Shown here: piece after piece, positions 15,326 to 24,238 of the stretch | Layout: each line of letters starts with the position of its first letter | Numbering within the stretch: position 1 is the first letter of the stretch | Made by a program: the position numbers and the translations under genes | The notes under the pieces: model-generated | Databases searched by the model: none | What the model was told of the DNA's origin: nothing | The model's input: the letters and a program-made list of their open reading frames with translations, nothing else | Source of the DNA: Alphaproteobacteria bacterium UBA3612 | GTDB taxonomy: Bacteria; Pseudomonadota; Alphaproteobacteria; Sphingomonadales; Sphingomonadaceae | Direction of reading: 5' to 3' | Assembly: GCA_002375465.1 (NCBI GenBank) | Contig: DFLT01000017.1 | Location: forward strand, 1 to 64,000 | DNA length: 64,000 bases

Positions 15326-15852
15326 TGAAGACCGCCCTTGGCCTCGCCGCACTGGCGGCGCTTGCCGTTGCCGCCGCCGCCGCTCAGGAAATTCCGGGGG
15401 CGTCGATGCGGAATCATGACAGCAGCGCACCCATCGATTTCGACGCCGGCCGGATCGAGGTGCGGGAAGCGGAAAGCCAGGCGATCATTTCCGGCGATGT
15501 CCACGTAACGCAAGGATCCCTGGACCTGGATGCAGAACGGATTCGCGTATTCTATAATGACGGCGCCGACCGCATTCAGGTCGACCGGCTGGACGCGGAT
15601 GGCGGTGTCACGGTCAGAACCCCCGCCGAGACCGCGCGCGCGCAAAGCGCCCTCTACGACGTTCCCGGCGAACAGATCACGATGATCGGCGACGTCGTCC
15701 TGACACGAGGGTCCGACGTGCTGCGCGGCCAGCGCCTGATCATCGATCTGGGCAGCGGCAGGTCGACGTTCGATGCGGCCGTCAATGCCGAGAGTGGCGA
15801 GGGCGGCCGCGTTACCGGCAGCTTCACGCCCAGCAATGTCACCAATCCCTGA
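15325..15852 (+). CDS. lptA: LPS transport periplasmic protein LptA
   Basis: A 175-aa periplasmic protein with a cleavable signal peptide (MKTALGLAALAALAVAAAAAQ, cleavage near AAA-QE) and an OstA-type beta-jellyroll (IDFDAGRIEVREAESQAIISGDVHVTQGSLDLDAERIRV). It polymerises into the bridge carrying LPS to the outer membrane. It overlaps lptC by one base. The usual next gene, lptB, is not here: after 130 bp comes tRNA-Glu and then an unrelated RiPP cluster on the other strand. Confidence 0.9.
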   Translation: MKTALGLAALAALAVAAAAAQEIPGASMRNHDSSAPIDFDAGRIEVREAESQAIISGDVHVTQGSLDLDAERIRVFYNDGADRIQVDRLDADGGVTVRTPAETARAQSALYDVPGEQITMIGDVVLTRGSDVLRGQRLIIDLGSGRSTFDAAVNAESGEGGRVTGSFTPSNVTNP

Positions 15853-15982
15853 GGACATACGGCACTGTGCGCGGCACAACGCACAACAGGGCCGACGCCG
15901 CGCTTGACCCGTCCGTCATCCCCGCCTAATTGACGGCCCGTTCGTTCTGCTGAGCGACACCCCGCATGGCAATCATGCGCGT

Positions 15983-16057
15983 GGCCCCTTCGTCTAGTGG
16001 TTAGGACGCGGCCCTTTCACGGCTGAAACACGGGTTCGAGTCCCGTAGGGGTCACCA
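15983..16057 (+). tRNA. tRNA-Glu (anticodon UUC)
   Basis: A 75-nt tRNA with encoded CCA. The acceptor GGCCCCU pairs with AGGGGUC (one G-U pair), the D arm is UCGUCUAGUGGUUAGGA, the anticodon loop CUUUCAC sits on a CGGCC/GGCUG stem, and the T loop is UUCGAGU. The 3' end faces the RiPP cluster. Confidence 0.97.
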
Positions 16058-16263
16058 TTTCAGGCTTTTCAGTCCTTTACGTTGGCGCGCCTGATTCTGT
16101 GGCTCCCCCCCCAGCGCCTCACTTGCAGATGTAACGACAGGTCAGAACCACGACCGAATCGCGCATTCCATAAGCCTGCAGGCATAAGAGCATCAGCGTC
16201 GCCGGGATGGGACGCGCCAAATGCCCCATGCGGGGTTCATGCCTGGCAATGGGGTTGATGGCG

Positions 16264-17922
16264 CTATTCTTCCAGGCGTCGCAACCATAGTTCGGCTATC
16301 ATCGCCGCTTCCAGGTTCAGCGAGCCGTCATAGATGCCGAGGCGCACCCCCTCAATCGTTCGACGCCACACGACGGGGTCCACCCATCCCCTGGACACCA
16401 GGCGGGGATCATCCGTCATCGCGCGCCACCAGGGTTCGGATTTCATCAGGTCACGCTCGCTGCGTTCCTGCGAAGTACCCTTTGTGTAGCGGGTGCGGAT
16501 CGCCTCCGGCAGTCGATCGCGTAACGCCTGCCGCTGGAGCCGCCGGTCGTCGGCCCCCACGGCCCGCAGGTCCGGCGGCAGGGCGAGCATGAACTCCACA
16601 AGCGGGAGATGGAGGAGGGGATGGCGGCTGGGTGCGAACAGGTGGCGACGGAAAGACGGCTGAGCCTGGCCGGCAAGCTCGTAGATCAGATCCCATAAAT
16701 ATTGCTGGCCGATGCGGTCCACCGTCGGCGCGGCCCGCGCGCGGCGACGGCCGGCAAATCGATGGCGGCTGGCAAATGCCTGGCTGAGCCATGCAGGCTG
16801 GGAGCCGCGGTGCACTAGCGAAACCCCGTCGCGATACCCCTGCCAAAGCGGCAGAGACGTCTGGCGGATCAGCGAAAGTGCCGAACGCGCGCCGTCGAGA
16901 TTACGGGACCAGCGGCGGGCATTGCGCCAGGCTGTGACCGGGCTGCCCTTGCCGATCGCGTCGGCCAGATGCGCCGGACGAAGCCCGCCATAGCCAAAGA
17001 CGATATCGCCCGCCGCCCCTGTCAGTACCACATCCGGTGACGTTTCGCGCACGACCGACGCATAGGCCGCCTGCACCGCCCCCCGCATTTCGCCGTCAGG
17101 TTCGCTGGCCCGACCGAAGGGGGCGAGGCTGCACAAGGGGGCCTGGTCAAGATCGATGCGGTGCCACGGGCGCCCGGTCGCCTCGCCCGCGATCCGCGCG
17201 AAATCCTCGTCCTCGGCGGCGGTCGCGACCGATGAAACAGTCGTCAGTGCCTGCAGGTTTTCGCAGCGGCGGTCGGCCGCCATGAACACCGTGCTGGAAT
17301 CGAGGCCGCCTGAAAGCTCGCACAGCGCGCTGTCGCCAGAACCCACGGCACTGGCGACCGCCTCGTCGACAAGCTGCCGCAGCCGGTCGGCAAGATCATT
17401 TGCGCTGCCCGCCGGCAGGGCAGTTTCGGGATGCCATGGGGTCTGGCGATGTTCGCCTGCGCCATCGACCAGGATCGTCTCACCATGAGCGAGCCTGCGC
17501 ACGTCGCGAAACGGCGTCAGGGCACGGTTCGGCGTCCCGAAGGCGAATAGGTCAGCGAAATACTCCTCGCACACCGCGTCTGGAGGGGAACCTGCCACGA
17601 GAGGAAGGGTCTCCGCCGCGACGATCAATTCCCTTACCTCTTTTCGAAAATAGATAGTCTCGATCCCCAATGGGTCCTGAGCCAGCACGATCCGGCCAGA
17701 TGCACCGTCCTCGATCACAGCCGCCCAGGCACCGGGCAGGCCCGAAGAGAATGACGAACCGCGCGCAAGATAGCGGTCGGCGATGTCTTGAGCAGCCTCC
17801 GGACCGCTGCGCGGCCCTGATGGGGTGCCCATATAGCCAATGACATGGACGCAGAGGCACCGAGGCTGGTCGAGGGCAAAGCTGCTGAAGCGGCGATCAG
17901 GGATTATGCGCAGGCGCCGCAC
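16264..17922 (-). CDS. Asparagine-synthetase-like lasso peptide macrolactam synthetase (C protein)
   Basis: A 552-aa protein related to asparagine synthetase B. The N-terminal glutaminase-like domain (residues 1-160) lacks the catalytic Cys2, starting MRRLRIIPD. The synthetase domain has an intact PP-loop S204-G-G-L-D-S. In lasso peptide pathways this enzyme adenylates an Asp or Glu side chain of the precursor and closes the ring with the core N terminus. The gene starts at GTG 17922, two bases after the stop of the B gene, and lies in a precursor-B-C unit. An amide-forming enzyme for another product is possible, but the neighbours favour a lasso-type RiPP. Confidence 0.8.
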   Translation of the reverse strand: MRRLRIIPDRRFSSFALDQPRCLCVHVIGYMGTPSGPRSGPEAAQDIADRYLARGSSFSSGLPGAWAAVIEDGASGRIVLAQDPLGIETIYFRKEVRELIVAAETLPLVAGSPPDAVCEEYFADLFAFGTPNRALTPFRDVRRLAHGETILVDGAGEHRQTPWHPETALPAGSANDLADRLRQLVDEAVASAVGSGDSALCELSGGLDSSTVFMAADRRCENLQALTTVSSVATAAEDEDFARIAGEATGRPWHRIDLDQAPLCSLAPFGRASEPDGEMRGAVQAAYASVVRETSPDVVLTGAAGDIVFGYGGLRPAHLADAIGKGSPVTAWRNARRWSRNLDGARSALSLIRQTSLPLWQGYRDGVSLVHRGSQPAWLSQAFASRHRFAGRRRARAAPTVDRIGQQYLWDLIYELAGQAQPSFRRHLFAPSRHPLLHLPLVEFMLALPPDLRAVGADDRRLQRQALRDRLPEAIRTRYTKGTSQERSERDLMKSEPWWRAMTDDPRLVSRGWVDPVVWRRTIEGVRLGIYDGSLNLEAAMIAELWLRRLEE

Positions 17923-17924
17923 GA

Positions 17925-18608
17925 TCAGGCGATGGTGAGCATCGTGAAGAAGTTCTGCCCCCCTTCGCGCGCATCTTCGCTCCTCGCCACCGGTTCGGAT
18001 TGAAGGAGCGGCTGCCCATCGACCTCGACCCAGGCATGCGCCTGGAATGGAAAGCGTTTGACGCCAATGATGAAGTTCGCGGGCAGATGATGCGCGCGCA
18101 AATATCCGAACAGCGCCAGGCTGCGCGGCAGACAGTCGAGCATGCCGCGCCCATGAGGGATGAACGCCTCCGCCCTGGTAAAGCGCGCCAGACAGCGCTG
18201 CAGAGCCACGCGCGACCCCTCATCGGGCCGCGCCGCGGAACGTTCGGCCCAGCCAAGGGCAGCCTGAAACCCTGCAAAACGCAGCAGCGCAAAGGCAGAG
18301 ATCAGGCAGAACAACGGACTGCGGCAGGGAAGAGCGAGGCGGCGCGGACGCACCGGCGGATCATCGGCGCCCTTTAGCCATCCGATCGTCTTCAACTGTT
18401 CACCCAGACGTTCCATGCGACGGGATTGGTCCGGGGGGCCGATCGAAGGCGGGCCGTGATCCGTCATGAACATCAGGCGCCATAGCTCACCTGTTTCCGG
18501 CGGAAGCGCGAGGTAGCGACCGGCCTTGGCATCCAGGACCACGATCAGCCCATCAACGTCCGCCCACCGGATGTGGCGCGCCAGCAAGGGCGGCCAAATT
18601 GTCGTCAT
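17925..18608 (-). CDS. Fused lasso peptide RRE and leader protease (B1-B2)
   Basis: A 227-aa two-domain protein. Residues 1-80 form a PqqD-like RiPP recognition element (VDGLIVVLDAKAGRYLALPP, then ETGELWRLM), which binds the leader peptide. Residues about 95-227 form a Transglut_core3 cysteine protease with Cys159 in LDCLPRSLALFGYLR, His191 in AHAWVEVDG and a likely third catalytic residue Asp197. In many lasso systems these two functions are separate proteins B1 and B2; here they are fused. ATG 18608 lies 23 bp after the precursor stop, and the stop is 2 bp before the C start, so all three genes are probably co-transcribed. Confidence 0.85.
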   Translation of the reverse strand: MTTIWPPLLARHIRWADVDGLIVVLDAKAGRYLALPPETGELWRLMFMTDHGPPSIGPPDQSRRMERLGEQLKTIGWLKGADDPPVRPRRLALPCRSPLFCLISAFALLRFAGFQAALGWAERSAARPDEGSRVALQRCLARFTRAEAFIPHGRGMLDCLPRSLALFGYLRAHHLPANFIIGVKRFPFQAHAWVEVDGQPLLQSEPVARSEDAREGGQNFFTMLTIA

Positions 18609-18631
18609 GATCGCGCGCGCGGACCCAAATA

Positions 18632-18811
18632 TCAGCCGCTCGTGCCGGGATCCTTGCGCGTGTAATTGGTAATGCTGCCGCCGTCTTCGATCTGCCCCGA
18701 GCCACTATGGCCGGTCAGGGATGCGACCGAGCCTATGTCCAGCGCCAGTTCTGCGACGGCATCTGTAGTCGGCGTCTTGTTTCGGCGGCCAATTCCAAAA
18801 ATTTTCAGCAT
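18632..18811 (-). CDS. Putative lasso peptide precursor (A)
   Basis: A 59-aa small protein directly upstream of B. ATG 18811 has GGGAGA 7 nt upstream, and the longer TTG start is unnecessary. The leader contains ELALDIGSVASLT, which matches the G-x5-T end of lasso leader motifs. If cleavage follows Thr33, the core begins Gly34 and Glu42 is residue 9, giving a Gly1-Glu9 ring. If cleavage follows Gly34 (Thr at -2), the core begins His35 with Glu42 at position 8 and Asp43 at 9. The remaining tail (GGSITNYTRKDPGTSG) contains Tyr50 and Arg52 as possible plugs. The core matches no lasso peptide I recognise. Confidence 0.7.
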   Translation of the reverse strand: MLKIFGIGRRNKTPTTDAVAELALDIGSVASLTGHSGSGQIEDGGSITNYTRKDPGTSG

Positions 18812-19005
18812 CGTCAAATCTCCCTCCGAGATACCAAAAGCGTACGACGTATAAAAATGTTTGTCGAGTCAAACTATACTGATGGTTCGGAGCAGATTTA
18901 TTTGCGTATCTTGCGCTGAAACCTGCAAACATCCCCTTCCCTAAGGGCGGTCTGGCACAGAAGGCTGTTTCCCCTCCTTTGGTGCGGCCGGCCTTTTCCT
19001 TGGCC

Positions 19006-19695
19006 TCAGCCCCAGCTCTCCAGGACCGGAGGTTCCCGGCCGGCGGAGAGGGCCAGGCGCATGGCCGCCGCAAAGCTGGGCGCACCGAGGCGGTTCATCA
19101 TATTGGCCCGGTGCATTTCGACCGTGCGCAGGCTCAGTTGCAGGCGGTGGGCGACCAGCTTGTTGGGCAGGCCCGCCAGAAGCAGGTCCAGCACTTCGCG
19201 CTCCCGGTCGGTGAGTTCCGACAGCTTTTGGCGCGCCGCCAAGCGACGCCTGCGATCTTCCTCTACATCCTTATGGGCTTCGATTGCCGCGTTGATCAGG
19301 TCGATCATTTCCGCATCGTCATAGGGCTTTTCGATGAAGTCGGTGGCGCCGAGTTTCATGGCGCGCACGGCACGCGTGACATCGCCAAAGCCGGTCACCA
19401 CGATGACGGGCATCGACTGCGGGGTGGCCATCGCCTTCAGCACGTCAAACCCGCTTACATCCGGCATATTGAGGTCGAGCAGCACGACCCCGGTGGGCAG
19501 ATCGTCAAGTTCGTCGAGGAAGTCGGCGCCGCTCATGAAGGCCCGAGGCTCAAATCCGGCCTCGGACAACATGAACCACGAAGAGCGGCGGACCTCCGCA
19601 TCGTCGTCAACGATATAGACGTTGGTCGGGAACGCCGGGTTCACGGGCGAGTTGCAATAACATCCATAGGAATTTGCTAACTTGACGGGGCGCAT
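19006..19695 (-). CDS. FixJ-family response regulator
   Basis: A 229-aa two-domain regulator. The receiver domain (about residues 24-140) has VDDD, the phospho-acceptor Asp in VVLLDLNMPDVSG, VTGFGD and the Lys in FIEKPYDD. The C-terminal LuxR-type helix-turn-helix (LTDREREVLDLLLAGLPNKLVAHRL, then LRTVEMHRANMM) binds DNA. It is upstream of and in the same direction as the RiPP cluster (about 195 bp away) and divergent from a second receiver protein and its kinase at 19967-22283. It may respond to that PAS kinase. An N-terminal extension of about 20 residues before the receiver makes the start uncertain. Confidence 0.88.
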   Translation of the reverse strand: MRPVKLANSYGCYCNSPVNPAFPTNVYIVDDDAEVRRSSWFMLSEAGFEPRAFMSGADFLDELDDLPTGVVLLDLNMPDVSGFDVLKAMATPQSMPVIVVTGFGDVTRAVRAMKLGATDFIEKPYDDAEMIDLINAAIEAHKDVEEDRRRRLAARQKLSELTDREREVLDLLLAGLPNKLVAHRLQLSLRTVEMHRANMMNRLGAPSFAAAMRLALSAGREPPVLESWG

Positions 19696-19966
19696 AGCTC
19701 AAGACTGAAAACGTAAAGAACCGCACGCCCGAGCGGCAGAGCCATAAGAACAAAAGACGGAGTTTTAGGTATATAATATCAGATAATGAGAAGATCCATC
19801 GCGCAACCGCGCTTACGGATTAACTTTTACGTATCATTCTAAATCTTGCCAGGAATAGGAGGGTTTTGATGCACCTATTGTACCTTTGTCCTGATTCAGG
19901 TTACACGTCGCGACAATCCTGTCGGAATAGCGGCCTGTCTGGATTGTTGATCGGAGTGGAAACGGT
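19696..19966. promoter_or_regulatory. Divergent promoter region between two response regulator genes
   Basis: 271 AT-richer bases with outward transcription on both sides. Two matching motifs face each other: AAAACGTAAAG (19709-19719) and CTTTTACGT (19824-19832). A TATAAT-like GTATATAATATC lies at about 19769-19780. The related CTTTTACGT also appears before the Crp/Fnr gene (26009-26016), hinting at one regulator for several genes here. No protein can be named. Confidence 0.45.
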
Positions 19967-20602
19967 TTGAATATCCGGCGACAAGATGGACGGATCGTTT
20001 ATCTGGTAGATGATGATCCCGGAGTTCGCGATTCCACCGCGTTCCTGCTGGATACCATGTCTATCCACAATCAGGCATTCAAAACGGGTGAAGCATTTAT
20101 CGAGGCTCTCGATGAACTCTCCGACGGCTGTATTCTTCTCGACCTGATGATGCCCGGTGCCGGCGGCTTTGAGGTCATGCGCGATCTGGCTGCCCGCGAA
20201 AGGCCCATGCCGGTCATCCTGATGACCGCCGCCAGCAGTGCATGGACCATCCGCCTGGCACCTGGAATTGGCCCGTTCAAACTTCTGGAGAAGCCCTTCG
20301 CCGAAGACATGCTGCTGGGAGCCATTGAGGACGCATTCGAAATGCTGGGGAAAGGCACGTGCTCCGTCCGGGCCGCGCAGGCCAAGGAAGGCATTGCGCG
20401 GCTGTCGGCCGGACAATTCCTGCTGCTGCGCGGGTTGATCAGCGGCATGGACACGACCGAACTTTGCCAGCGTCTGGACATGTCGGAGCTGGAGGTGCGC
20501 CGCATGCGCGCCCGGGTTCAGGAGCGGATTGGCGCGCCGGATATTTATAGAGCGATGGAGATCGGCGAGGCCGCAGGACTGCTGCCCCTCACTGATTTCT
20601 GA
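19967..20602 (+). CDS. FixJ-like response regulator with divergent helix-turn-helix, TTG start
   Basis: A 211-aa protein. The receiver residues are intact: VDDDPGVRD, Asp in CILLDLMMPGAGG, Thr in ILMTAASS and Lys in LLEKPFAED. The C-terminal segment (LSAGQFLLLRGLISGMDTTELCQRLDMSELEVRRMRARV) is a diverged LuxR-type DNA-binding domain. No ATG lies near the receiver start; TTG 19967 with GGAG about 11 nt upstream is the most likely start. Its stop is 13 bp before the histidine kinase start, so the two form an operon and probably a cognate pair. Confidence 0.85.
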   Translation: MNIRRQDGRIVYLVDDDPGVRDSTAFLLDTMSIHNQAFKTGEAFIEALDELSDGCILLDLMMPGAGGFEVMRDLAARERPMPVILMTAASSAWTIRLAPGIGPFKLLEKPFAEDMLLGAIEDAFEMLGKGTCSVRAAQAKEGIARLSAGQFLLLRGLISGMDTTELCQRLDMSELEVRRMRARVQERIGAPDIYRAMEIGEAAGLLPLTDF

Positions 20603-20615
20603 AGCGGGAGCGAGG

Positions 20616-22283
20616 GTGACGGAGCACGAAAAAACGATCGCCGAGCGGCTGGCAAGTTCGGAGACAGAGCTTCGTAGCCTGCGAAAGCAGCTGGATGTTG
20701 CAGAAGCGCGATATGATTGCGTGATCCGGATCACAGGGCAGGTCCCCTTCGCCGCAGATGCCGACGGAATTTTGTTAAGCATCGGCGACCGGTGGGAAGG
20801 CTGGACCGGTATCCCGGTGGAGCAGGCGATTGGAACCAGTCTGTTCGACTGGGTGTATCCGGAGGATCAGGTTGCAGCCCGCGACACCTGGCGGACGATT
20901 GTGCGTGATGGGGACGCGTATTCACTCGACTTCCGCTTGGCCGCAGCTGCTGATCCCCGCCGTTGGGTGCGATGCCGGGCGGAAAGAATTGATGCCGGTG
21001 TACTGGGCGCGCCGCATTGGCGCGGAGTGCTCGACGACATCGACGAACTGTATCGTGCAAGGCGGGAGGCGCAGCAGAATGAAAGACGCTATCGCACCGC
21101 CGCGCGCGCGACCCGCGACGTCATCTGGGATGCCGATCTTGAAAATGGCACCATCATTTTCGGCGAGACGCTGCAGGAGACCCTTGGCCATGCCGAGGTA
21201 GAGAGATTGCTGCCGCTTTCCTGGTGGGAAGAGCGTCTGCACCCTGATGACCTTGAAGAGACCCGGGCCTCTTTCTACGCCTGCCCCCCGGGTGCGCGCT
21301 GGGTTGCCGAATACCGGGTCCAGCGCGGCGATGGCAGCTACGCCATCGTGCAGTCCCGCGCATTCATCCGGCGTGATGCGCAGGGGGAACCTAAACAGGC
21401 GACGGGTGCGATATCCGACCTGACCGACGAGAGACTGATGCGCGCGCGCATGGAGAAGTTGAGGGCGGACATGCTCGACAGCTCTCGTTCCGGCACTGTC
21501 GGCGCGCTTGCGGGGATGCTGGCGCATGAGCTGAACCAGCCGCTTACCGCCCTTACGAATTATGTGCGGGGCGCGCGGCGATTGCTGCAGCAGGATGATT
21601 TTTCACGCGACCGGGTGCAGGCGGCGCTTGATTCCGCCGCCTCCAGCGCGATCGATGCGGGTGCGCTCGTGCAGCGCATGCGGGAACTGATCTCTCGTGG
21701 CGAAGGGCGGCTGACCGTCGAGCGGCTGGGACGGATCGCGACAAACGCCCGCGCGCTGACCATCCTGCAAAACGAGCAGAGCAATTTGCGCATCGCCATC
21801 GAAGAGGGCCTGGAAGATTGCAAGATCGTCTGCGACCGTATTCAGACGCACCAGGTATTCCTGAACCTGCTGCGCAATGCCGCGGAAGCGACAGCCCGGA
21901 CGCCAGCCCCCTTCATAGAGGTACGCGCGGCACAGGAGGGCGAATTTGTCAGGGTCAGCATCGTCGACAACGGACCCGGCTTTGGCACCACACAGCCAGA
22001 CGACGTCTTTACGCCGTTTTTGACCACCAAGATGCACGGCGTCGGGATCGGCCTGGCAATCTGCAAGATGATCATCGAGGCACAGGGCGGCCGGATCTGG
22101 GCCGAAGAGCGAGCGGCAGGCGGGGCAGCCTTCCACTTTACGCTGCCCTTGTCGGACGGGGAGAATATGATATCTGCCACGGATGCCCGGTCCGGAAACC
22201 CGGCAGAGGACCTCATTTTGCGCAATCCCGGACCCAGCGATGCCAGGGCGGCAGCAATCCTTGTCGAAACCTTTATTTTATGA
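20616..22283 (+). CDS. PAS-domain sensor histidine kinase (FixL-like)
   Basis: A 555-aa cytosolic kinase with no transmembrane helices. A short coiled coil (residues 1-30) is followed by two PAS/PAC-like domains (about 35-150 and 160-290), a dimerisation/phosphoacceptor region with the H-box LAGMLAHELNQPLTALTNYVRGA, and an HATPase domain with the N-box LLRNAAEA, the G1 box DNGPGF and a GIGLAICKMII segment. GTG 20616 follows GGGAGCGAGG and fits better than the upstream frame, which overlaps the regulator gene. No heme-binding His could be assigned, so the signal is unknown. The sequence resembles FixL/PAS kinases used for redox or oxygen sensing in alphaproteobacteria. Confidence 0.85.
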   Translation: MTEHEKTIAERLASSETELRSLRKQLDVAEARYDCVIRITGQVPFAADADGILLSIGDRWEGWTGIPVEQAIGTSLFDWVYPEDQVAARDTWRTIVRDGDAYSLDFRLAAAADPRRWVRCRAERIDAGVLGAPHWRGVLDDIDELYRARREAQQNERRYRTAARATRDVIWDADLENGTIIFGETLQETLGHAEVERLLPLSWWEERLHPDDLEETRASFYACPPGARWVAEYRVQRGDGSYAIVQSRAFIRRDAQGEPKQATGAISDLTDERLMRARMEKLRADMLDSSRSGTVGALAGMLAHELNQPLTALTNYVRGARRLLQQDDFSRDRVQAALDSAASSAIDAGALVQRMRELISRGEGRLTVERLGRIATNARALTILQNEQSNLRIAIEEGLEDCKIVCDRIQTHQVFLNLLRNAAEATARTPAPFIEVRAAQEGEFVRVSIVDNGPGFGTTQPDDVFTPFLTTKMHGVGIGLAICKMIIEAQGGRIWAEERAAGGAAFHFTLPLSDGENMISATDARSGNPAEDLILRNPGPSDARAAAILVETFIL

Positions 22284-22334
22284 CCGTAGAACCCCGGTCT
22301 ATTTTTTTTCGTCCATTGCTGTCCAAGGGCGCCA

Positions 22335-24206
22335 ATGGCATTACTTCAAGACACAGGACGAGACACAGAGAGTACAGGTGAGCATCATTGCGCCGTGCGA
22401 TGGGATGCGCTTCAGCGCCTGCGCATCCTCGATACGCCGCCCGAGCCGGCGTTCGACGATCTGGTCCAACTTGCCGCCCGGCTTTGCAAGGCGCCCATCG
22501 CGGCGCTGACCCTGCTGGCGCCCGACCGGCAATGGTTCAAGGCGCGCCTGGGGCTGGAGCAGAGCGAAACGCCGCTGAATGAATCATTGTGCCTGAGGGC
22601 GGCAGAAAATGATTCCGACATGCTGATCATACCCGATCTACGCGTCGATCCCGTCTTTCAGTTCCATCCCGCATATCTGACCGGGGAATTGCGCTTTTAT
22701 GCCGGCGTTCCGCTCTCAACGCGGGAGGGCGTTCGCGTCGGCGCATTGTGCGTTGCAAGTACCGAGCCGCGCCCCGGCCTCGACCCGCTTGAAAAAGAAG
22801 CGCTGTCGACGCTGGCCGCGCAAGCCGTCGCGCAGATGGAGCTGCGCCGTACCCTGTTCGAGCGCGACGAGGCGCTGGAGCGGGAACGGGCGCGCAGCAG
22901 CGAGCTGGAATGGCTGATGCTGCACGACCCCTTGACCGGGCTGTGCAACCGGACACTGTTCGAAACAAAATTGGAAGAGGTTGTGGCAAGCGGCCCGACC
23001 GGCCTGCTGCTGATGGATCTGGATCAGTTCAAGCAAGTGAACGACCGTTTCGGTCAGCATACCGGCGACCGTCTGCTGCGTACCATTGTGGAACGGCTGG
23101 ATGCTGGCGGTTTTTCCCGGGACGTCGTCGCCCGTTTTGGCGGTGATGAATTCGCCCTGATCCTTCCGAACACCGGCGAAGCCCGGATGAAGGAAATCGC
23201 GCGCGGCATTCTGCGGGCCATGGAACAGCCAGTATCGATCGACGGGCGGCAGCTTTTCGTCAAGGCGAGCATTGGCGGCGGCTCCGCCGATGCGGGTTCG
23301 GAGGCGGAGGCGCTGGTGCGCGATGCGGATCTGGCCCTGCAGGCAGCCAAGCGCGAAGGCGGCGCCCGCGCACGTTTTTTCATGCCGCGCCTGCTGCACC
23401 GGCAGCGGGAGCAGGACGCAATGCTGGACCGCGCCCGGCATGCCCTCAGCACGGACGGAATCGTTCCCTTTTATCAGCCGAAGGTCAACCTTTTCAGCGG
23501 CGCCATCACTGGTTTCGAGGCGCTGCTGCGTCTGCCCCTGCCCGGCGGCGAGGTCGATTACCCCGCCGCTGTCGAGGCTGCGTTCCACATACCCGACACA
23601 GCCGTCGCCATTGGCCAGACAATGCTTCGCCAGGTCGCATCCGACATCGGCGATTGGCACAGGCAGGGCCTGGAATTCGGCCGCGTGTCGCTGAACGCCG
23701 GCACAAGCGAACTGGGCGATCCGCTTTACGCCGCGCGGCTGATCGCTGCGCTGCGAAAGAACGGGGTGCCGGAAAGCCTGCTCGAAATAGAGGTGACGGA
23801 AAAGGTGCTTCTGGACGATGACGATGCGCAGGTCCGCGCAACCCTGCTTGCCCTGCGTGATGCGGGCATTCACATCGCCCTGGATGATTTCGGTACCGGC
23901 TATGCATCGCTGGCGCATCTCGACCGCTGGCCGGTGGATACGATCAAGATCGACAAATCGTTCGTCCAGGATGTGGAGCGGTCCGAATCCCGCGCGCGGA
24001 TCATCGACCTGATCGTGGGGCTGGCCCGCGACCTGTCGCTGGAAACGGTGGCCGAGGGCGTCGAAACCCAGGGGCAGGCCGACCGCCTGCGGCACAGCGG
24101 CTGCCGAGTGGCGCAGGGAAATCTGTTCTGGCAGGCCCTGCCCGCCGCCGCCGCAGCCCTGCTCCTCACCAGCGCCGACGCCGGCGAGAAACTCGCGAGC
24201 GCCTGA
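22335..24206 (+). CDS. GAF-GGDEF-EAL c-di-GMP protein
   Basis: A 623-aa signalling protein. An N-terminal GAF domain (about residues 20-165) is followed by a GGDEF domain with an intact FGGDEFALILP active site, and then an EAL domain. The EAL domain has EALLRL, an Asn in SLNAG, a Glu in EVTEKVLLDDDD, the ALDDFGTGYAS metal site, the IKIDKSFV Lys and AEGVET. Both catalytic sites look complete, so it could make and degrade c-di-GMP, with the GAF domain choosing between them. The final loop has QGNLFW in place of the common QGYLFG. The ATG lies 51 bp after the kinase stop, suggesting one signalling operon with the upstream pair. Confidence 0.92.
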   Translation: MALLQDTGRDTESTGEHHCAVRWDALQRLRILDTPPEPAFDDLVQLAARLCKAPIAALTLLAPDRQWFKARLGLEQSETPLNESLCLRAAENDSDMLIIPDLRVDPVFQFHPAYLTGELRFYAGVPLSTREGVRVGALCVASTEPRPGLDPLEKEALSTLAAQAVAQMELRRTLFERDEALERERARSSELEWLMLHDPLTGLCNRTLFETKLEEVVASGPTGLLLMDLDQFKQVNDRFGQHTGDRLLRTIVERLDAGGFSRDVVARFGGDEFALILPNTGEARMKEIARGILRAMEQPVSIDGRQLFVKASIGGGSADAGSEAEALVRDADLALQAAKREGGARARFFMPRLLHRQREQDAMLDRARHALSTDGIVPFYQPKVNLFSGAITGFEALLRLPLPGGEVDYPAAVEAAFHIPDTAVAIGQTMLRQVASDIGDWHRQGLEFGRVSLNAGTSELGDPLYAARLIAALRKNGVPESLLEIEVTEKVLLDDDDAQVRATLLALRDAGIHIALDDFGTGYASLAHLDRWPVDTIKIDKSFVQDVERSESRARIIDLIVGLARDLSLETVAEGVETQGQADRLRHSGCRVAQGNLFWQALPAAAAALLLTSADAGEKLASA

Positions 24207-24238
24207 GGCGCGCGTATATTCGAGAAGATGATGTTCGC

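Noticed and set aside
16264..17922. True asparagine synthetase AsnB
   Set aside because: The catalytic Cys2 of the glutaminase domain is missing and the gene is in a precursor-RRE/protease unit, which fits a lasso peptide C protein better.
18979..19680. Plus-strand frame over the FixJ-like gene
   Set aside because: It is the antisense of a clear receiver/LuxR gene.
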